From NCBI GenBank assembly GCA_029555925.1, contig JAKPQU010000016.1, positions 1-22,349 on the forward strand: 22,349 nt of DNA, given 5' to 3'. Shown piece by piece: positions 7,079 to 14,728 of this stretch. The translations under genes were made by a program, and so were the position numbers. Under the pieces are notes generated by a model, which was not told the DNA's origin, searched no databases, and saw only the letters and a list, made by a program, of their open reading frames with translations. How positions within the stretch are numbered: position 1 is the first letter of the stretch; every line of letters starts with the position of its first letter. The DNA comes from Bacillota bacterium. GTDB taxonomy: Bacteria; Eremiobacterota; SpSt-956; JAKJGF01.

Positions 7079-7471
7079 ATGGTTAATAGTGCTACATCTC
7101 TACAGGGAAGTTATCCCGTTGTACAATCTACGGCTTCTATGAGCATCAACAAAGTAACAAAAGAGATGGCAGAAAAAACGGCTCAGATAGGAAATCATGC
7201 AGAGAAGTTGAACATTAAAGTATCAGATCCTCCGCCTCCCCCTTCTTCCATGAGTATCAATGAAGTAACGAAAAATATGAAATCCAAAACGGCCAGTATA
7301 GGGGATAATGCGGAGAAATTGAACATAAAAGTGGATGATACGGTAACTTCTACCGCTTCTATGAGCATCAATAAAGTAACAAAAGAGATGCAGGCGAAAA
7401 CAGCTCAGATAGGAGATAATGAGATAGCCAGAATGACAGGCAAAGGCGGTAAGCTTAATATATTTGTATGA
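7079..7471 (+). CDS. Small protein with three 37-residue tandem repeats
   Basis: I do not recognise a family. The 130-residue product contains three copies of a unit beginning SMSINKVTKEM and running through K-T-A-x-I-G-x-N-A-E-K-L-N-I-K-V. Copies start at Ser20, Ser57 and Ser94, a strict 37-residue period. Linkers are Pro-rich (SDPPPPPS) or Thr/Ser-rich. There is no Cys and no signal peptide. Copies 1 and 3 are almost identical at DNA level, so the duplication is fairly recent. An excellent AAAGGAGG lies ten bases before ATG 7079, and the upstream region is highly structured. It converges on a radical SAM gene. A multi-core RiPP-like precursor or an adhesive/structural repeat protein are both possible; neither is shown. 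Confidence 0.7.
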   Translation: MVNSATSLQGSYPVVQSTASMSINKVTKEMAEKTAQIGNHAEKLNIKVSDPPPPPSSMSINEVTKNMKSKTASIGDNAEKLNIKVDDTVTSTASMSINKVTKEMQAKTAQIGDNEIARMTGKGGKLNIFV

Positions 7472-7566
7472 TTCCGGAGAGTTATGTCATCTGACTGGCA
7501 ACCATAGTTGCTTTGCCTGGTGCTCCGAAGAAAAAATATCACGGCGCCACCCGTGTATTTATATTT
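7472..7566 (+). other. Structured 3' region of the repeat-protein gene
   Basis: CGGAG near 7476 pairs with CTCCG at 7523-7527, enclosing an inner GCAAC/GTTGC (or GGCAA/TTGCC) helix. A second hairpin CACGG (7540-7544) with CCGTG (7551-7555) is followed by TATTTATATTT and may be a weak terminator for the gene at 7079. Confidence 0.35.
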
Positions 7567-7688
7567 AATTGAATTATAATGCAAATTGGCATGATGTAAC
7601 CTGTATTTTTTATAAATGTTCCATTTTAGATGTTCCGAGGAGTACTAGGCAGGTAAAGTCAGGAGATTTACGGTGTATCTGATGATTT

Positions 7689-9134
7689 TTATACTCCTAT
7701 TACAGGTGAATGAGCTCCGCAGGATTCCGTATCTGTTTCTTTGCTGAGATCAGACGGGTAAAAACCATACTGTCTTAAAATTTCCAGCTTCGGAAATATA
7801 TTATTTTTAAGATCTATATGAAAAAATCCGGGAAACAGATGGGGATATTTTTTTATAAAATTGAAAATGTGTCTGTATTTATCAGAGATTGATATGTTTA
7901 TATAATTGCTTACCTCATGGCCTGTTATCATATATTCAGGAAAAAGGTTTTCACAGAATTCAAGAGCTGCTTTATCTTTATATTCTTTATATATTTCAGT
8001 CTGGGGGAGCAGGCAGAGAAGGGAAGGAAGTATCCTTGCCCCCATCATTCGAAAGGATATCATCTGAAAAACAGACTGATAGAAATCCTCCATGTCTTCA
8101 AAGGGAAAACCCCATACAAAAAATGCATCTACCCTGGGAAATATCTGAACTGCTTCCGTTATTACTTTAGCCGATTCTTCGGAAGTAAAGCCTTTCTTTG
8201 TAATTTTCAGGACTCTGTCCGAGCCGGATTCTATGCCGAACCTGATCTCAATACAGCCTGCATCTGCCATCTGTTCCATTGTGGTCCTGTCTGTCAGGTC
8301 AATACGTCCGAAGGCTTTCCATTTTATATTTAATCCCGATTCTTTTAAAGATTTGCAGAAAGATAAAACTCTTTTTTGAGAGGAAAGGAAGAATTCATCC
8401 TGGAACAGAAAGAGTTTTACCCCTGATTTATCATGTAGATATTTCATCTCCGAGATAATACTTTCATCGCTCCTGAAATAGGGAGTAAGGCCCCATATGG
8501 GAGCAACGCTGCAGAAGGTGCACGGATAGGGACATCCTCTGGACGTGACCATGCCGTACCCTTTATAATCTGATAGATTTATCCTGTGAAAAGCAGGCCA
8601 CAGAGAGGAATTAAGGTCTGTAATCCTTTCTCTGTCAGGATTTTCTATGATATGGCCCTTCTCACGAAAGGTAATACCTTTAATATCGTTCAGATTTCCG
8701 CCGTTCTTTAATGTTTTCAATAACTCTACTGATGTCAGTTCTCCTTCTCCTCTTACTATGATATCAATCCAGGGAAAGGAGGAAAGGACTTCTTTCTCTA
8801 TTGCTTTTGTGCCAACCCCTCCGATTATGACAGTTACTTCAGGATATCTTTTTCTGAATTCTTTAAGGGCGAGGATTGTAAATGGGAGAAGGTTTGTCAT
8901 TGCACTTACCCCCAGGACAGGTGCAGGATTTTCTAAGAAATCTGCCATAACCTTACTGTCGAATGGATCTTCTGCGGAAACCATCTGATAATCCCTGAAA
9001 TCTACGGAAAATCCTGCTTTTTCTAGGGCAGATGTAATATAAAGAGGGCCTAATGGTACATGTCTTTCCCTGTCTATTGTATCAAAATATCTTATATAGA
9101 GGAGATTTAAATTTACAACTGTTATATCGTGCAA
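7689..9134 (-). CDS. B12-binding-domain radical SAM protein
   Basis: A 481-residue cobalamin-dependent-type radical SAM enzyme. Residues 1-150 are the B12-binding Rossmann-like domain (HVPLGPLYITSALEKAG, then IIGGVGTKAIE and IIVRGEGE). The radical SAM core follows, with its cluster-binding C201-x3-C205-x2-C208 in TSRGCPYPCTFCS and the later GIESGSDRVLKITKKG motif. Members methylate unactivated carbons or do other radical chemistry on peptides, lipids and antibiotics; substrate cannot be read from the sequence. The start is TTG 9134, eight bases after AAAGGAG. It lies 19 bases downstream of the Tat-lipoprotein gene with the RiPP-leader-like N-terminus, so the two are probably one operon. It converges on the three-repeat protein gene. 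Confidence 0.9.
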   Translation of the reverse strand: MHDITVVNLNLLYIRYFDTIDRERHVPLGPLYITSALEKAGFSVDFRDYQMVSAEDPFDSKVMADFLENPAPVLGVSAMTNLLPFTILALKEFRKRYPEVTVIIGGVGTKAIEKEVLSSFPWIDIIVRGEGELTSVELLKTLKNGGNLNDIKGITFREKGHIIENPDRERITDLNSSLWPAFHRINLSDYKGYGMVTSRGCPYPCTFCSVAPIWGLTPYFRSDESIISEMKYLHDKSGVKLFLFQDEFFLSSQKRVLSFCKSLKESGLNIKWKAFGRIDLTDRTTMEQMADAGCIEIRFGIESGSDRVLKITKKGFTSEESAKVITEAVQIFPRVDAFFVWGFPFEDMEDFYQSVFQMISFRMMGARILPSLLCLLPQTEIYKEYKDKAALEFCENLFPEYMITGHEVSNYINISISDKYRHIFNFIKKYPHLFPGFFHIDLKNNIFPKLEILRQYGFYPSDLSKETDTESCGAHSPVIGV

Positions 9135-9153
9135 TGTAGTGACTCCTTTTCCG

Positions 9154-9909
9154 TTAATCTGCCCTTATTCCGTGACTGGCCGGTGTGGCAGCGGGAACGG
9201 ATGTTTTCTTACCGAGAGTGTATATACCGGTTTTTTTTGTTTTAATTACCGGAACATATTTACCCGGTTCGTGTTCTTCAAATTCGATGGGTATTTCTTT
9301 CCACAACGAATTATTCAATGAATATGCTTTTATTCCTTCCTTTGTACTGCTGTACGGAAATATTATGGAAATGTCTTTTTTAAATGTTTCTCCCGATATG
9401 TTATAAACTTCGCCGAAGAAGGTTATTCCTTCGGGAGGTTTTGCAGGAGGTATGATTACACTTACTGATATATTTGTCTTTTTATCTACTGCTCCCGCCG
9501 GAATGACTATTTTTAATCCGCTGTAACTGTAATCGATGGTGTTGCCTTCAGGCAATAATGTTTCCGATACCAGGGGAGGCTCAGGCCTTGCTCCTGTCAC
9601 TGGGACAGGGCAGCAGGAGGATATTGTTGAGGCAAGGCCAGTAAGTAAAGCTACAGATGCTGCAGCACCTTTAAGGAAATTTCTCCTTGACATATACTGG
9701 TTCGTAAATTTTTCTATCATATCTTCCAGTCTCTCTGAAGAAATGGTGCTTAAGAGCATTTTGTCAATATTATTCAATGAAAATTCTTCCATATCAAGTA
9801 TGGATTTCCTTTTATTTAACAGAGTTTCTTTGAATTTTTCATCCAGAGATGCCTTTATAAGGATTTTTTCTATATTTGTGCTTATATTAGATTTTTTATC
9901 ATTATTCAT
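9154..9909 (-). CDS. Tat-exported lipoprotein with Os1348/NHLP-like N-terminal domain and ZU5-like domain
   Basis: Three parts are visible in 251 residues. Residues 9-68 (IEKILIKASLDEKFKETLL, then SLNNIDKMLLS and LEDMIEKF) match the pattern of Os1348/Franean1_4349-type NHLP leader domains found on RiPP precursors. Residues 74-99 are a twin-arginine signal, SRRNFLKG, a hydrophobic stretch, and a lipobox-like ISSC with Cys99. Residues 115-240 contain a ZU5-like beta domain with LKIVIPAGAV at 132-141 and a K-x-G-x-Y-T-L end. The protein would be folded in the cytoplasm, exported by Tat and possibly lipid-anchored. The long start is favoured because GGAGAAGGTG precedes ATG 9909, whereas ATG at residue 73 has no ribosome site. 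It is followed at once by the B12 radical SAM gene, suggesting that the leader-like region recruits that enzyme. Confidence 0.75.
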   Translation of the reverse strand: MNNDKKSNISTNIEKILIKASLDEKFKETLLNKRKSILDMEEFSLNNIDKMLLSTISSERLEDMIEKFTNQYMSRRNFLKGAAASVALLTGLASTISSCCPVPVTGARPEPPLVSETLLPEGNTIDYSYSGLKIVIPAGAVDKKTNISVSVIIPPAKPPEGITFFGEVYNISGETFKKDISIIFPYSSTKEGIKAYSLNNSLWKEIPIEFEEHEPGKYVPVIKTKKTGIYTLGKKTSVPAATPASHGIRAD

Positions 9910-10037
9910 TTTTTACACCTTCTCCATTAAATAACCACCATTATATAATATACCTGTTGATTTTCATAATGTTTACTAATTTCCTGATTTGTTTTTTATC
10001 CTGGCCGGGAGATAAATTATTTGTAATAACGACTGGT

Positions 10038-10469
10038 TTAAAAGGTATTATATACAATCGGATCTATTCTTGTAACAAAATTTATATTATCGAAATCTTT
10101 ATCAGCACTGATTAAACGGGAAATTTCATTGTTTTTCATTGTTGCTGCATGGATACAATCTCTGGGTTTTATTCCTTTTTCTTTAGAAGAATTAAATGTT
10201 TCAATAGCCAGTACCATATCTGATTTTGTTACAGGTAAAATAGTTAAAGAATATTTTAGTATTTTATTACACAATTCTATACCTTTTTCAGGTAACTTAA
10301 TATAGTAATAACGATATAATAATTCCTGAAGAATTTCTGTATTAATTGTCGCTATTATATTTCCTGATTCTACTTCATTTAAAATATTTATACATGGTTG
10401 TTTATAAACATGAGAATTACCTGATGCATACATAAAAATATTGACATCCAAAAAAATATTTTCTGACAT
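10038..10469 (-). CDS. PIN-domain ribonuclease toxin (VapC family)
   Basis: A 143-residue PIN-domain RNase, the toxin of a type II toxin-antitoxin pair. The acidic metal-binding residues are present: Asp8 in FLDVNIFMY, Glu45/Glu49 in TEILQELLYR, Asp104 in PRDCIHAA and Asp123/Asp125 in SADKDFD. The ATG overlaps the antitoxin stop as TAATG, so the pair is translationally coupled. It sits between the transporter ATPase and the leader-domain lipoprotein gene. Confidence 0.88.
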   Translation of the reverse strand: MSENIFLDVNIFMYASGNSHVYKQPCINILNEVESGNIIATINTEILQELLYRYYYIKLPEKGIELCNKILKYSLTILPVTKSDMVLAIETFNSSKEKGIKPRDCIHAATMKNNEISRLISADKDFDNINFVTRIDPIVYNTF

Positions 10470-10708
10470 TATTTAAACCGTCCTGCTTCAATTTCTCTTT
10501 CCATCTGTTCCCAGTCACTTACCGGTAAATTCATAGATGCAATACTCTCAGTAATAGGATTTAAAGAATGTTTCCCTCTTATTATAGCCCCTGTTTCGGA
10601 TAATTCTAATAATACTTCCGAATTAAGCTGTAGCCCCAGAGCATTGATAATTTTTTCCGGTAACATAATACGCCCATGTTCATCGATTTTTACGGATTGA
10701 GTTATCAT
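10469..10708 (-). CDS. AbrB/SpoVT-type antitoxin (VapB-like)
   Basis: The 79-residue product starts with a swapped-hairpin AbrB DNA-binding domain: VKIDEHGRIMLPEKIINALGL. Its C-terminal acidic/amphipathic tail (DWEQMEREIEAGRFK) is the usual toxin-binding part. It would neutralise the PIN toxin encoded just downstream and repress their shared promoter. GAGGTG precedes ATG 10708. Confidence 0.88.
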   Translation of the reverse strand: MITQSVKIDEHGRIMLPEKIINALGLQLNSEVLLELSETGAIIRGKHSLNPITESIASMNLPVSDWEQMEREIEAGRFK

Positions 10709-10728
10709 ATTTATTCACCTCTGTTTTT

Positions 10729-10756
10729 ATTATACTGCAATTTCTATTATTTTCAA
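10729..10756 (-). promoter_or_regulatory. Promoter of the VapBC-like operon, overlapping the ATPase stop
   Basis: On the minus strand TTGAAA (10756-10751) and TATAAT (10734-10729) are 16 bases apart, about 20 bases before the antitoxin start codon. The -35 box overlaps the stop codon of the ABC ATPase, which fits a toxin-antitoxin unit placed immediately behind the transporter operon. Confidence 0.55.
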
Positions 10757-12258
10757 CTTCTTCTTTCTCCGCCCATCATAAGTCCGATTTTTTCAATCCC
10801 TTCCGAAGAAGGAACTATTCCCATGATCTCTCCCTCATATATGACGGCAATCCTGTCAGAGAGTGCCCTTATTTCGTCGAGATCTTCCGAAATAAGGATT
10901 ACAGCCATGCCTTCCCGTCTTTTCTCAAGGATTATGTTATGAATATACTCTGTTGCTCCTATGTCCACCCCTCTTGTAGGATGAGATGCAATCAGAAGGG
11001 AAGGATTTGCGGATAATTCCCTTGCAAGGATTAATTTCTGGATATTTCCTCCTGACAGATTTTTTACCGGTGTGTCTGCTGAAGGGGTTTTTATGGTAAA
11101 TTGTTCTACAAGGTTTCCGGCGAATTCCCTTATGTTTTTAAATTTTAAAAAATGCCATGTGCTCATAGAATCATGGTTTTTTAAAATAGCATTTTCCCAT
11201 ACGGAAAAATCTTTTATTATGCCGGATGTCATTCTTTCTTCCGGTATAAAAGACAGGCCGGCATTTATGATAAAAGAAGAAGGTTTGCCTGTAATATCCG
11301 TGTCTTTCAGCGTGATTTTACCTTTTTTTATATTTCTGAGTCCTGCAATGGCTTCAGAGAATTCTCTCTGACCGTTTCCCGATACACCTGCAATACCGAG
11401 AATCTCACCTTTTTTTACCTGAAGAGAGATGTTTTTTACCGACATAAGGCCCATATCATTTTCAACCGACAGGTTTTCCACGGAAAGAACAACCGTTTCT
11501 CCAGCTTGTCCATCTTTTTCTTCTATATCTGAAAGATCTCTTCCTACCATCATGGATGCAAGAGAATTTCTGGTACATTCTTTCGGTGTCGTTGCTCCCG
11601 TGACTTTTCCGTTTCTTAAGACTGTTATCGTGTCGCTTATTTCCATGACTTCCTGAAGTTTATGACTTATGAATATGACTCCATAACCTCTGGAGAGCAG
11701 TTTTTTCAGGGTAATAAAGAAAGTTTTTACTTCGCCAGGAGACAGTACTGCCGTAGGTTCGTCCAGTATGAGAAATGTTGCGTCTCTGTAGAGTAATTTT
11801 AAAATTTCCACCTTCTGCTGTTCTCCTACGGACAACTGCCATACGGGAGTTCCCGGGTTTATATCAAGGCCGTAATCACTGGAAATCTCTTTGATTTTTT
11901 TTTCTGATTCTTTTAAATCCAGGAAAGGCTCTCTTTTAGAAGGGTAATTGAGTATAATATTTTCCGTTACGGTAAGTGACGGCACAAGCATAAAATGCTG
12001 ATGAACCATACCTATACCGGCTTCTATTGCATCTTTCGGAGATTTTATATGAATCTTTTTGCCATTTATCAAAATTTCTCCTTCGTCAGCGGTGTATTTC
12101 CCGTAGAGAACTCCCATGAGGGTGGATTTCCCGGCACCGTTTTCCCCGAGAAGTGTATGTACTTCCCCTCCTCTGAAGGTTATTGTTACATTATCATTAG
12201 CAATAACGCCGGGAAATCTTTTTGTTATGTTTTTAAGCTCTATTGTTTCTATTTTCAC
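10753..12258 (-). CDS. Nucleoside/BMP-family ABC transporter ATPase (double domain)
   Basis: A 501-residue tandem ABC ATPase of the sugar/nucleoside importer type (RbsA/YufO-like). Domain 1 has Walker A GENGAGKST (38-46), signature LSVGEQQ and Walker B FLILDEPTAVL. Domain 2 has the degenerate Walker A GVSGNGQ typical of this family, signature LSGGNIQK and LLIASHPTRGVDIGA. It energises uptake together with the substrate-binding lipoprotein encoded upstream and two permeases; a matching permease end lies at the right edge of the window. The start is GTG 12258, ten bases after AAGGTG. The permease genes that usually follow the ATPase are absent; a toxin-antitoxin pair follows instead. Confidence 0.92.
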   Translation of the reverse strand: MKIETIELKNITKRFPGVIANDNVTITFRGGEVHTLLGENGAGKSTLMGVLYGKYTADEGEILINGKKIHIKSPKDAIEAGIGMVHQHFMLVPSLTVTENIILNYPSKREPFLDLKESEKKIKEISSDYGLDINPGTPVWQLSVGEQQKVEILKLLYRDATFLILDEPTAVLSPGEVKTFFITLKKLLSRGYGVIFISHKLQEVMEISDTITVLRNGKVTGATTPKECTRNSLASMMVGRDLSDIEEKDGQAGETVVLSVENLSVENDMGLMSVKNISLQVKKGEILGIAGVSGNGQREFSEAIAGLRNIKKGKITLKDTDITGKPSSFIINAGLSFIPEERMTSGIIKDFSVWENAILKNHDSMSTWHFLKFKNIREFAGNLVEQFTIKTPSADTPVKNLSGGNIQKLILARELSANPSLLIASHPTRGVDIGATEYIHNIILEKRREGMAVILISEDLDEIRALSDRIAVIYEGEIMGIVPSSEGIEKIGLMMGGERRS

Positions 12259-12275
12259 GGATATATTTCACCTTT

Positions 12276-12396
12276 TCTTGATGTGTAATGGGTGATGTGT
12301 ATTTACTGTTTTGCTCTCGTGACGCGTAATGCGCATTAATCCCGGGCGTTTATTTAAACACCCCTGCTTACCATTCACTTTTTACTTTTCACTTCT
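12276..12396. repeat. Heptad-type repeat region between BMP lipoprotein and ATPase genes
   Basis: The 116-base gap and the last codons of the lipoprotein gene contain CATTAC/CATCAC-like words (GTGATG, GCGTAATGCGC) and CATTCAC, TTTTTAC, TTTTCAC units in 7-base steps. Similar words form the palindrome at 13785-13856. The lipoprotein stop codon (12375-12377) lies inside the CATTCAC unit, so the repeat supplies its C-terminal residues. Confidence 0.45.
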
Positions 12397-13391
12397 TCTT
12401 CCCCCGGCAGCTTTACTTTAATTTCTCCTTTTTTTATCTTTTCCAGATTTTCATTAAAATTCTTCTTTATTTCCGGTGTTATCAGAGAATCCAGGGCAGG
12501 ATTGAAGTCTATGGCAAGCCTCTGGTTTGCAAAATCCAGACTTATTTTCTCTCCTCCATGTTTACCTTTTCTGTGATTTTCTATGATATATTTAATTACT
12601 TCTTTCCACTGATAAACCTGTGAGGCTATGATATGATCGGGGGAGAGGGAAGTCTGATTCATATCATTGGAAAACCAGTAAACTCCTTTTTTCTCAGATA
12701 CTGCCTGTATGGAACCGACTGTCTGCTGGGCAGTTCCCGTAAGTATATCTGCTCCGGCATCCATATGGGCAATGGCCATTTCCTTTGCCTTTACCGTATC
12801 ACCGAAGGCTCCCGTATAGGTTTCAAGGATTTTAATTTTTTTGTCCACTGCTTCCACTCCCTGTCGGAAACCGTAATTGTACTTTATTGCATCACCTGCT
12901 TTTACAGGGCCTACTATACCGACAACCTTTGATTTTGTTATTTTTGCCGCAATTATACCGAATAGATACCCTCCGTCCTGTGCCTGCGTATCATAGGCAA
13001 AAACATTCTGAGCCGGTTCAAAACCTGTTCCATAGGCAAAGGTTATATCAGGGAATTCGTCTGCCACATCAAATACAGGGGTCTGATACTGGCTGCCATG
13101 GGCTATGATAATATTAAATCCTCTGTTTGCATAGTCACGGAGCGCAGTTCCGGCATCTACCGGATTCGGTTGTTTTTCCGTTACGCTTACTTCAATATCT
13201 TCCTCTTTCTGAACTGCCATAAGTCCGTCATACATGCTCTGAGCCCATGAAAGGTCGTCTTTACCACTGGGAAGTATGAGGGCAATTTTTAATTTCCCTG
13301 ATGAAGAGTTCTTTACCTCATCACTTTTACAGCCGGTAAAAGAAAAAACTGTGACTAAAATAATAAGTAAAAAGAATTTTATTGAATGCAT
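12375..13391 (-). CDS. BMP-family (PnrA-like) substrate-binding lipoprotein
   Basis: A 338-residue periplasmic-binding-protein-like lipoprotein of the BMP/Med family, which binds nucleosides or related ligands for an ABC importer. A signal peptide (1-20) ends at a lipobox-like FTGC with Cys21. The mature part shows family features: KIALILPSGKDDLSWAQS, the DAGTALRDYANRGFNIIIAHG region, and DAGADILTGTAQQTVGSIQA. AGGAGG lies just upstream of ATG 13391. It is first in a two-gene unit with the ATPase. The final residues (EVKSKK) are encoded by a heptad repeat and so may be an acquired tail. Confidence 0.92.
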   Translation of the reverse strand: MHSIKFFLLIILVTVFSFTGCKSDEVKNSSSGKLKIALILPSGKDDLSWAQSMYDGLMAVQKEEDIEVSVTEKQPNPVDAGTALRDYANRGFNIIIAHGSQYQTPVFDVADEFPDITFAYGTGFEPAQNVFAYDTQAQDGGYLFGIIAAKITKSKVVGIVGPVKAGDAIKYNYGFRQGVEAVDKKIKILETYTGAFGDTVKAKEMAIAHMDAGADILTGTAQQTVGSIQAVSEKKGVYWFSNDMNQTSLSPDHIIASQVYQWKEVIKYIIENHRKGKHGGEKISLDFANQRLAIDFNPALDSLITPEIKKNFNENLEKIKKGEIKVKLPGEEEVKSKK

Positions 13392-13522
13392 TATTTAACC
13401 TCCTGAAATTTAAAGTGATTCTAAAAAATTTTATCCTAAATATTAACCGTATCAAATTCGGCTACCCGATTACTCCAATCATTAACCTTTTAACTTGAAA
13501 TCAATAAAATCAACAATTTTAT

Positions 13523-13653
13523 CAGGACTTATGCAAAAAATACAGAATAATCAGTCATTGCGAGCGAAGCGAAGCAATCCCATTATTACAACAGAAACTG
13601 TTGGGATTGCTTTGTCGCTCCGCTCCTCGCAATGACAAAATGCGTAACTCCTG
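13523..13653. repeat. MITE-like palindromic element (131 bp)
   Basis: GTCATTGCGAG (13554-13564) is exactly inverted at CTCGCAATGAC (13626-13636), and pairing continues inward through GCGAAGC/GCTTTGTCGC, AAGCAATCCCA/TTGGGATTGCTT, and the core. Outside, CAGGACTTATGCA (13523-13535) pairs with TGCGTAACTCCTG (13641-13653) at 11 of 13 positions. The CATTGCGAG-GCGAAGC-GAAGCAAT sequence is of a kind I know as a repeat in many bacterial genomes. A half copy lies at 18744-18775. Confidence 0.75.
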
Positions 13654-13784
13654 TTTTATAAAAACTGCAAAACTATAGTTGTTTTATATAAATAATTATT
13701 CTATAATAAATGCAGAATACCTGGAGTGTTATCATAAGATATTTGTTTATAGTTAGTTTCATAACAATCCATAATTAATAAACT

Positions 13785-13856
13785 CGTAATACGTAAAGCG
13801 TGATGCGTGATGTGAAGGGATAACAACCCATTACGCATTACGCATTACGCATTACG
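13785..13856. repeat. Heptamer palindrome with four CATTACG units
   Basis: The right arm is four exact tandem copies of CATTACG (13829-13856). The left arm (13785-13812) is a diverged reverse complement (CGTAAT, CGTAAA, GCGTGATG, CGTGATG) that still pairs using G-T pairs. The loop is about 16 bases. It matches the heptad family at 12276-12396. Confidence 0.7.
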
Positions 13857-13923
13857 AATCATTTAAATTCTAATAAGTTATGAAATACACTATAAAATGG
13901 ATATCGTGGAGGAGGAATTATCT

Positions 13924-14535
13924 ATGGAAAGTGTTGCGAGAAAATTAGATATAGAGAAAAAGTATAGTTATGCAGATTACCTCACCTGGTCTGATGATGA
14001 AAGATGGGAGCTTATTGATGGTGTTCCTTATAATATGAGTCCTGCTCCTATACTGGATCATCAGAGAATATCGGGAGAATTATTCAGACAAATAGCTAAT
14101 TATTTGATTGATAAAACCTGTGAAGTATTTGCTGCACCTGTAGATGTTCGGTTTAGTAAAAGTAAGATGAAGAATGATAAAGAGATATTTGATGTTGTTC
14201 AACCTGATATTATTGTTGTCTGCGATGAGGATAAGATAGAAGATTATAGAAGTTGTCTCGGCGCTCCCGATATAGTGATAGAAATTCTTTCTCCTTCTAC
14301 TGCTTCTAAAGATTGTTTAAAGAAAAGAAGACTTTATGAAAAAAATAAAGTCAATCAGTATTGGATTGTAGATCCTGATGAAAAAGAAGTTTATATTTAT
14401 AAATTGAAGAATAATGATAGTTATGGAACTCCTGAAGAATATACGAAATCAGATAAAATAAAAGTTGAAGGTTTTGAAGGTATGGAGATAGATTTAAGTC
14501 TGGTTTTTAGAAAAGAAATATTAAAAAAAACTTAA
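13924..14535 (+). CDS. Uma2-family (DUF820) PD-(D/E)xK endonuclease-like protein
   Basis: Restriction-endonuclease-like fold protein of the Uma2 family, common in mobile and accessory DNA; its biological role is not established. Visible family blocks are YLTWSDDERWELIDGVPYNMSP, VQPDIIVVCDEDK, and APDIVIEILSPSTASKDCLKKRRLYEKNKVNQYWIVDP, which carry the PD...E-x-L and K residues of the nuclease core. I choose ATG 13924 (203 residues) because GGAGGAGG lies eight bases upstream; the in-frame ATG 13897 would place that ribosome site inside the gene. It lies between palindromic repeats and a TnpB element. Confidence 0.85.
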   Translation: MESVARKLDIEKKYSYADYLTWSDDERWELIDGVPYNMSPAPILDHQRISGELFRQIANYLIDKTCEVFAAPVDVRFSKSKMKNDKEIFDVVQPDIIVVCDEDKIEDYRSCLGAPDIVIEILSPSTASKDCLKKRRLYEKNKVNQYWIVDPDEKEVYIYKLKNNDSYGTPEEYTKSDKIKVEGFEGMEIDLSLVFRKEILKKT

Positions 14536-14620
14536 TCTAAAGGTGTTTTCTCAATTAACTCTGTTGGTGATTAGTTCAGTAAATCTCCTGTTAAAAAGAG
14601 CAATATATTTATCATAAAAA

Positions 14621-14672
14621 CCGAAGAATACTCCCTCTATAGCTGATTAGGCTTAGAGGGAGATGAATTCGG
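14621..14672. repeat. Extended hairpin, possible left end of the TnpB element
   Basis: CCGAA (14621-14625) pairs with TTCGG (14668-14672), and inside it CTCCCTCTA (14631-14639) pairs perfectly with TAGAGGGAG (14654-14662), with a further AGC/GCT pair toward the loop. It is 80 bases upstream of tnpB, where IS200/IS605 elements carry a subterminal left-end hairpin. An alternative is a terminator-like 3' structure of the Uma2 gene. Confidence 0.45.
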
Positions 14673-14728
14673 AGTTGCGTCGTATAACCTGGATTAGTTC
14701 AAAGCTATAAAAATAATCTCTTTTCTGG

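Larger units (their letters stand above)
13392..13923. other. Gene-free stretch with two palindromic elements
   Basis: No gene is supported in these 530 bases. They hold a 131-bp palindrome (13523-13653) and a heptad palindrome (13785-13856), listed separately. The AT-rich sequence between them shows nothing further. A TATAAA a few tens of bases before the Uma2 start may be its -10 box. Confidence 0.6.

Noticed and set aside
7472..7530. Known riboswitch (cyclic-di-GMP, THF or cobalamin) in the folded region
   Set aside because: On neither strand could I line up the conserved core bases of those classes; only generic stems are present.
8647..8988. Open frame on the + strand antisense to the radical SAM gene
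   Set aside because: It lacks a ribosome site and its composition mirrors the real gene on the other strand, which has complete domain motifs.
12327..12371. Hairpin after the BMP lipoprotein gene (GGGTGTTTA/TAAACGCCC) as terminator
   Set aside because: No T tract follows on the minus strand, and the ATPase gene downstream must be transcribed through it.
13829..13856. CRISPR-like array in the CATTACG repeats
   Set aside because: The units are seven bases, directly joined with no spacers, and form one arm of a palindrome; no cas genes are nearby.
13897..13923. Upstream ATG of the Uma2 gene as start
   Set aside because: The strong GGAGGAGG site lies after it and at ideal distance from ATG 13924.
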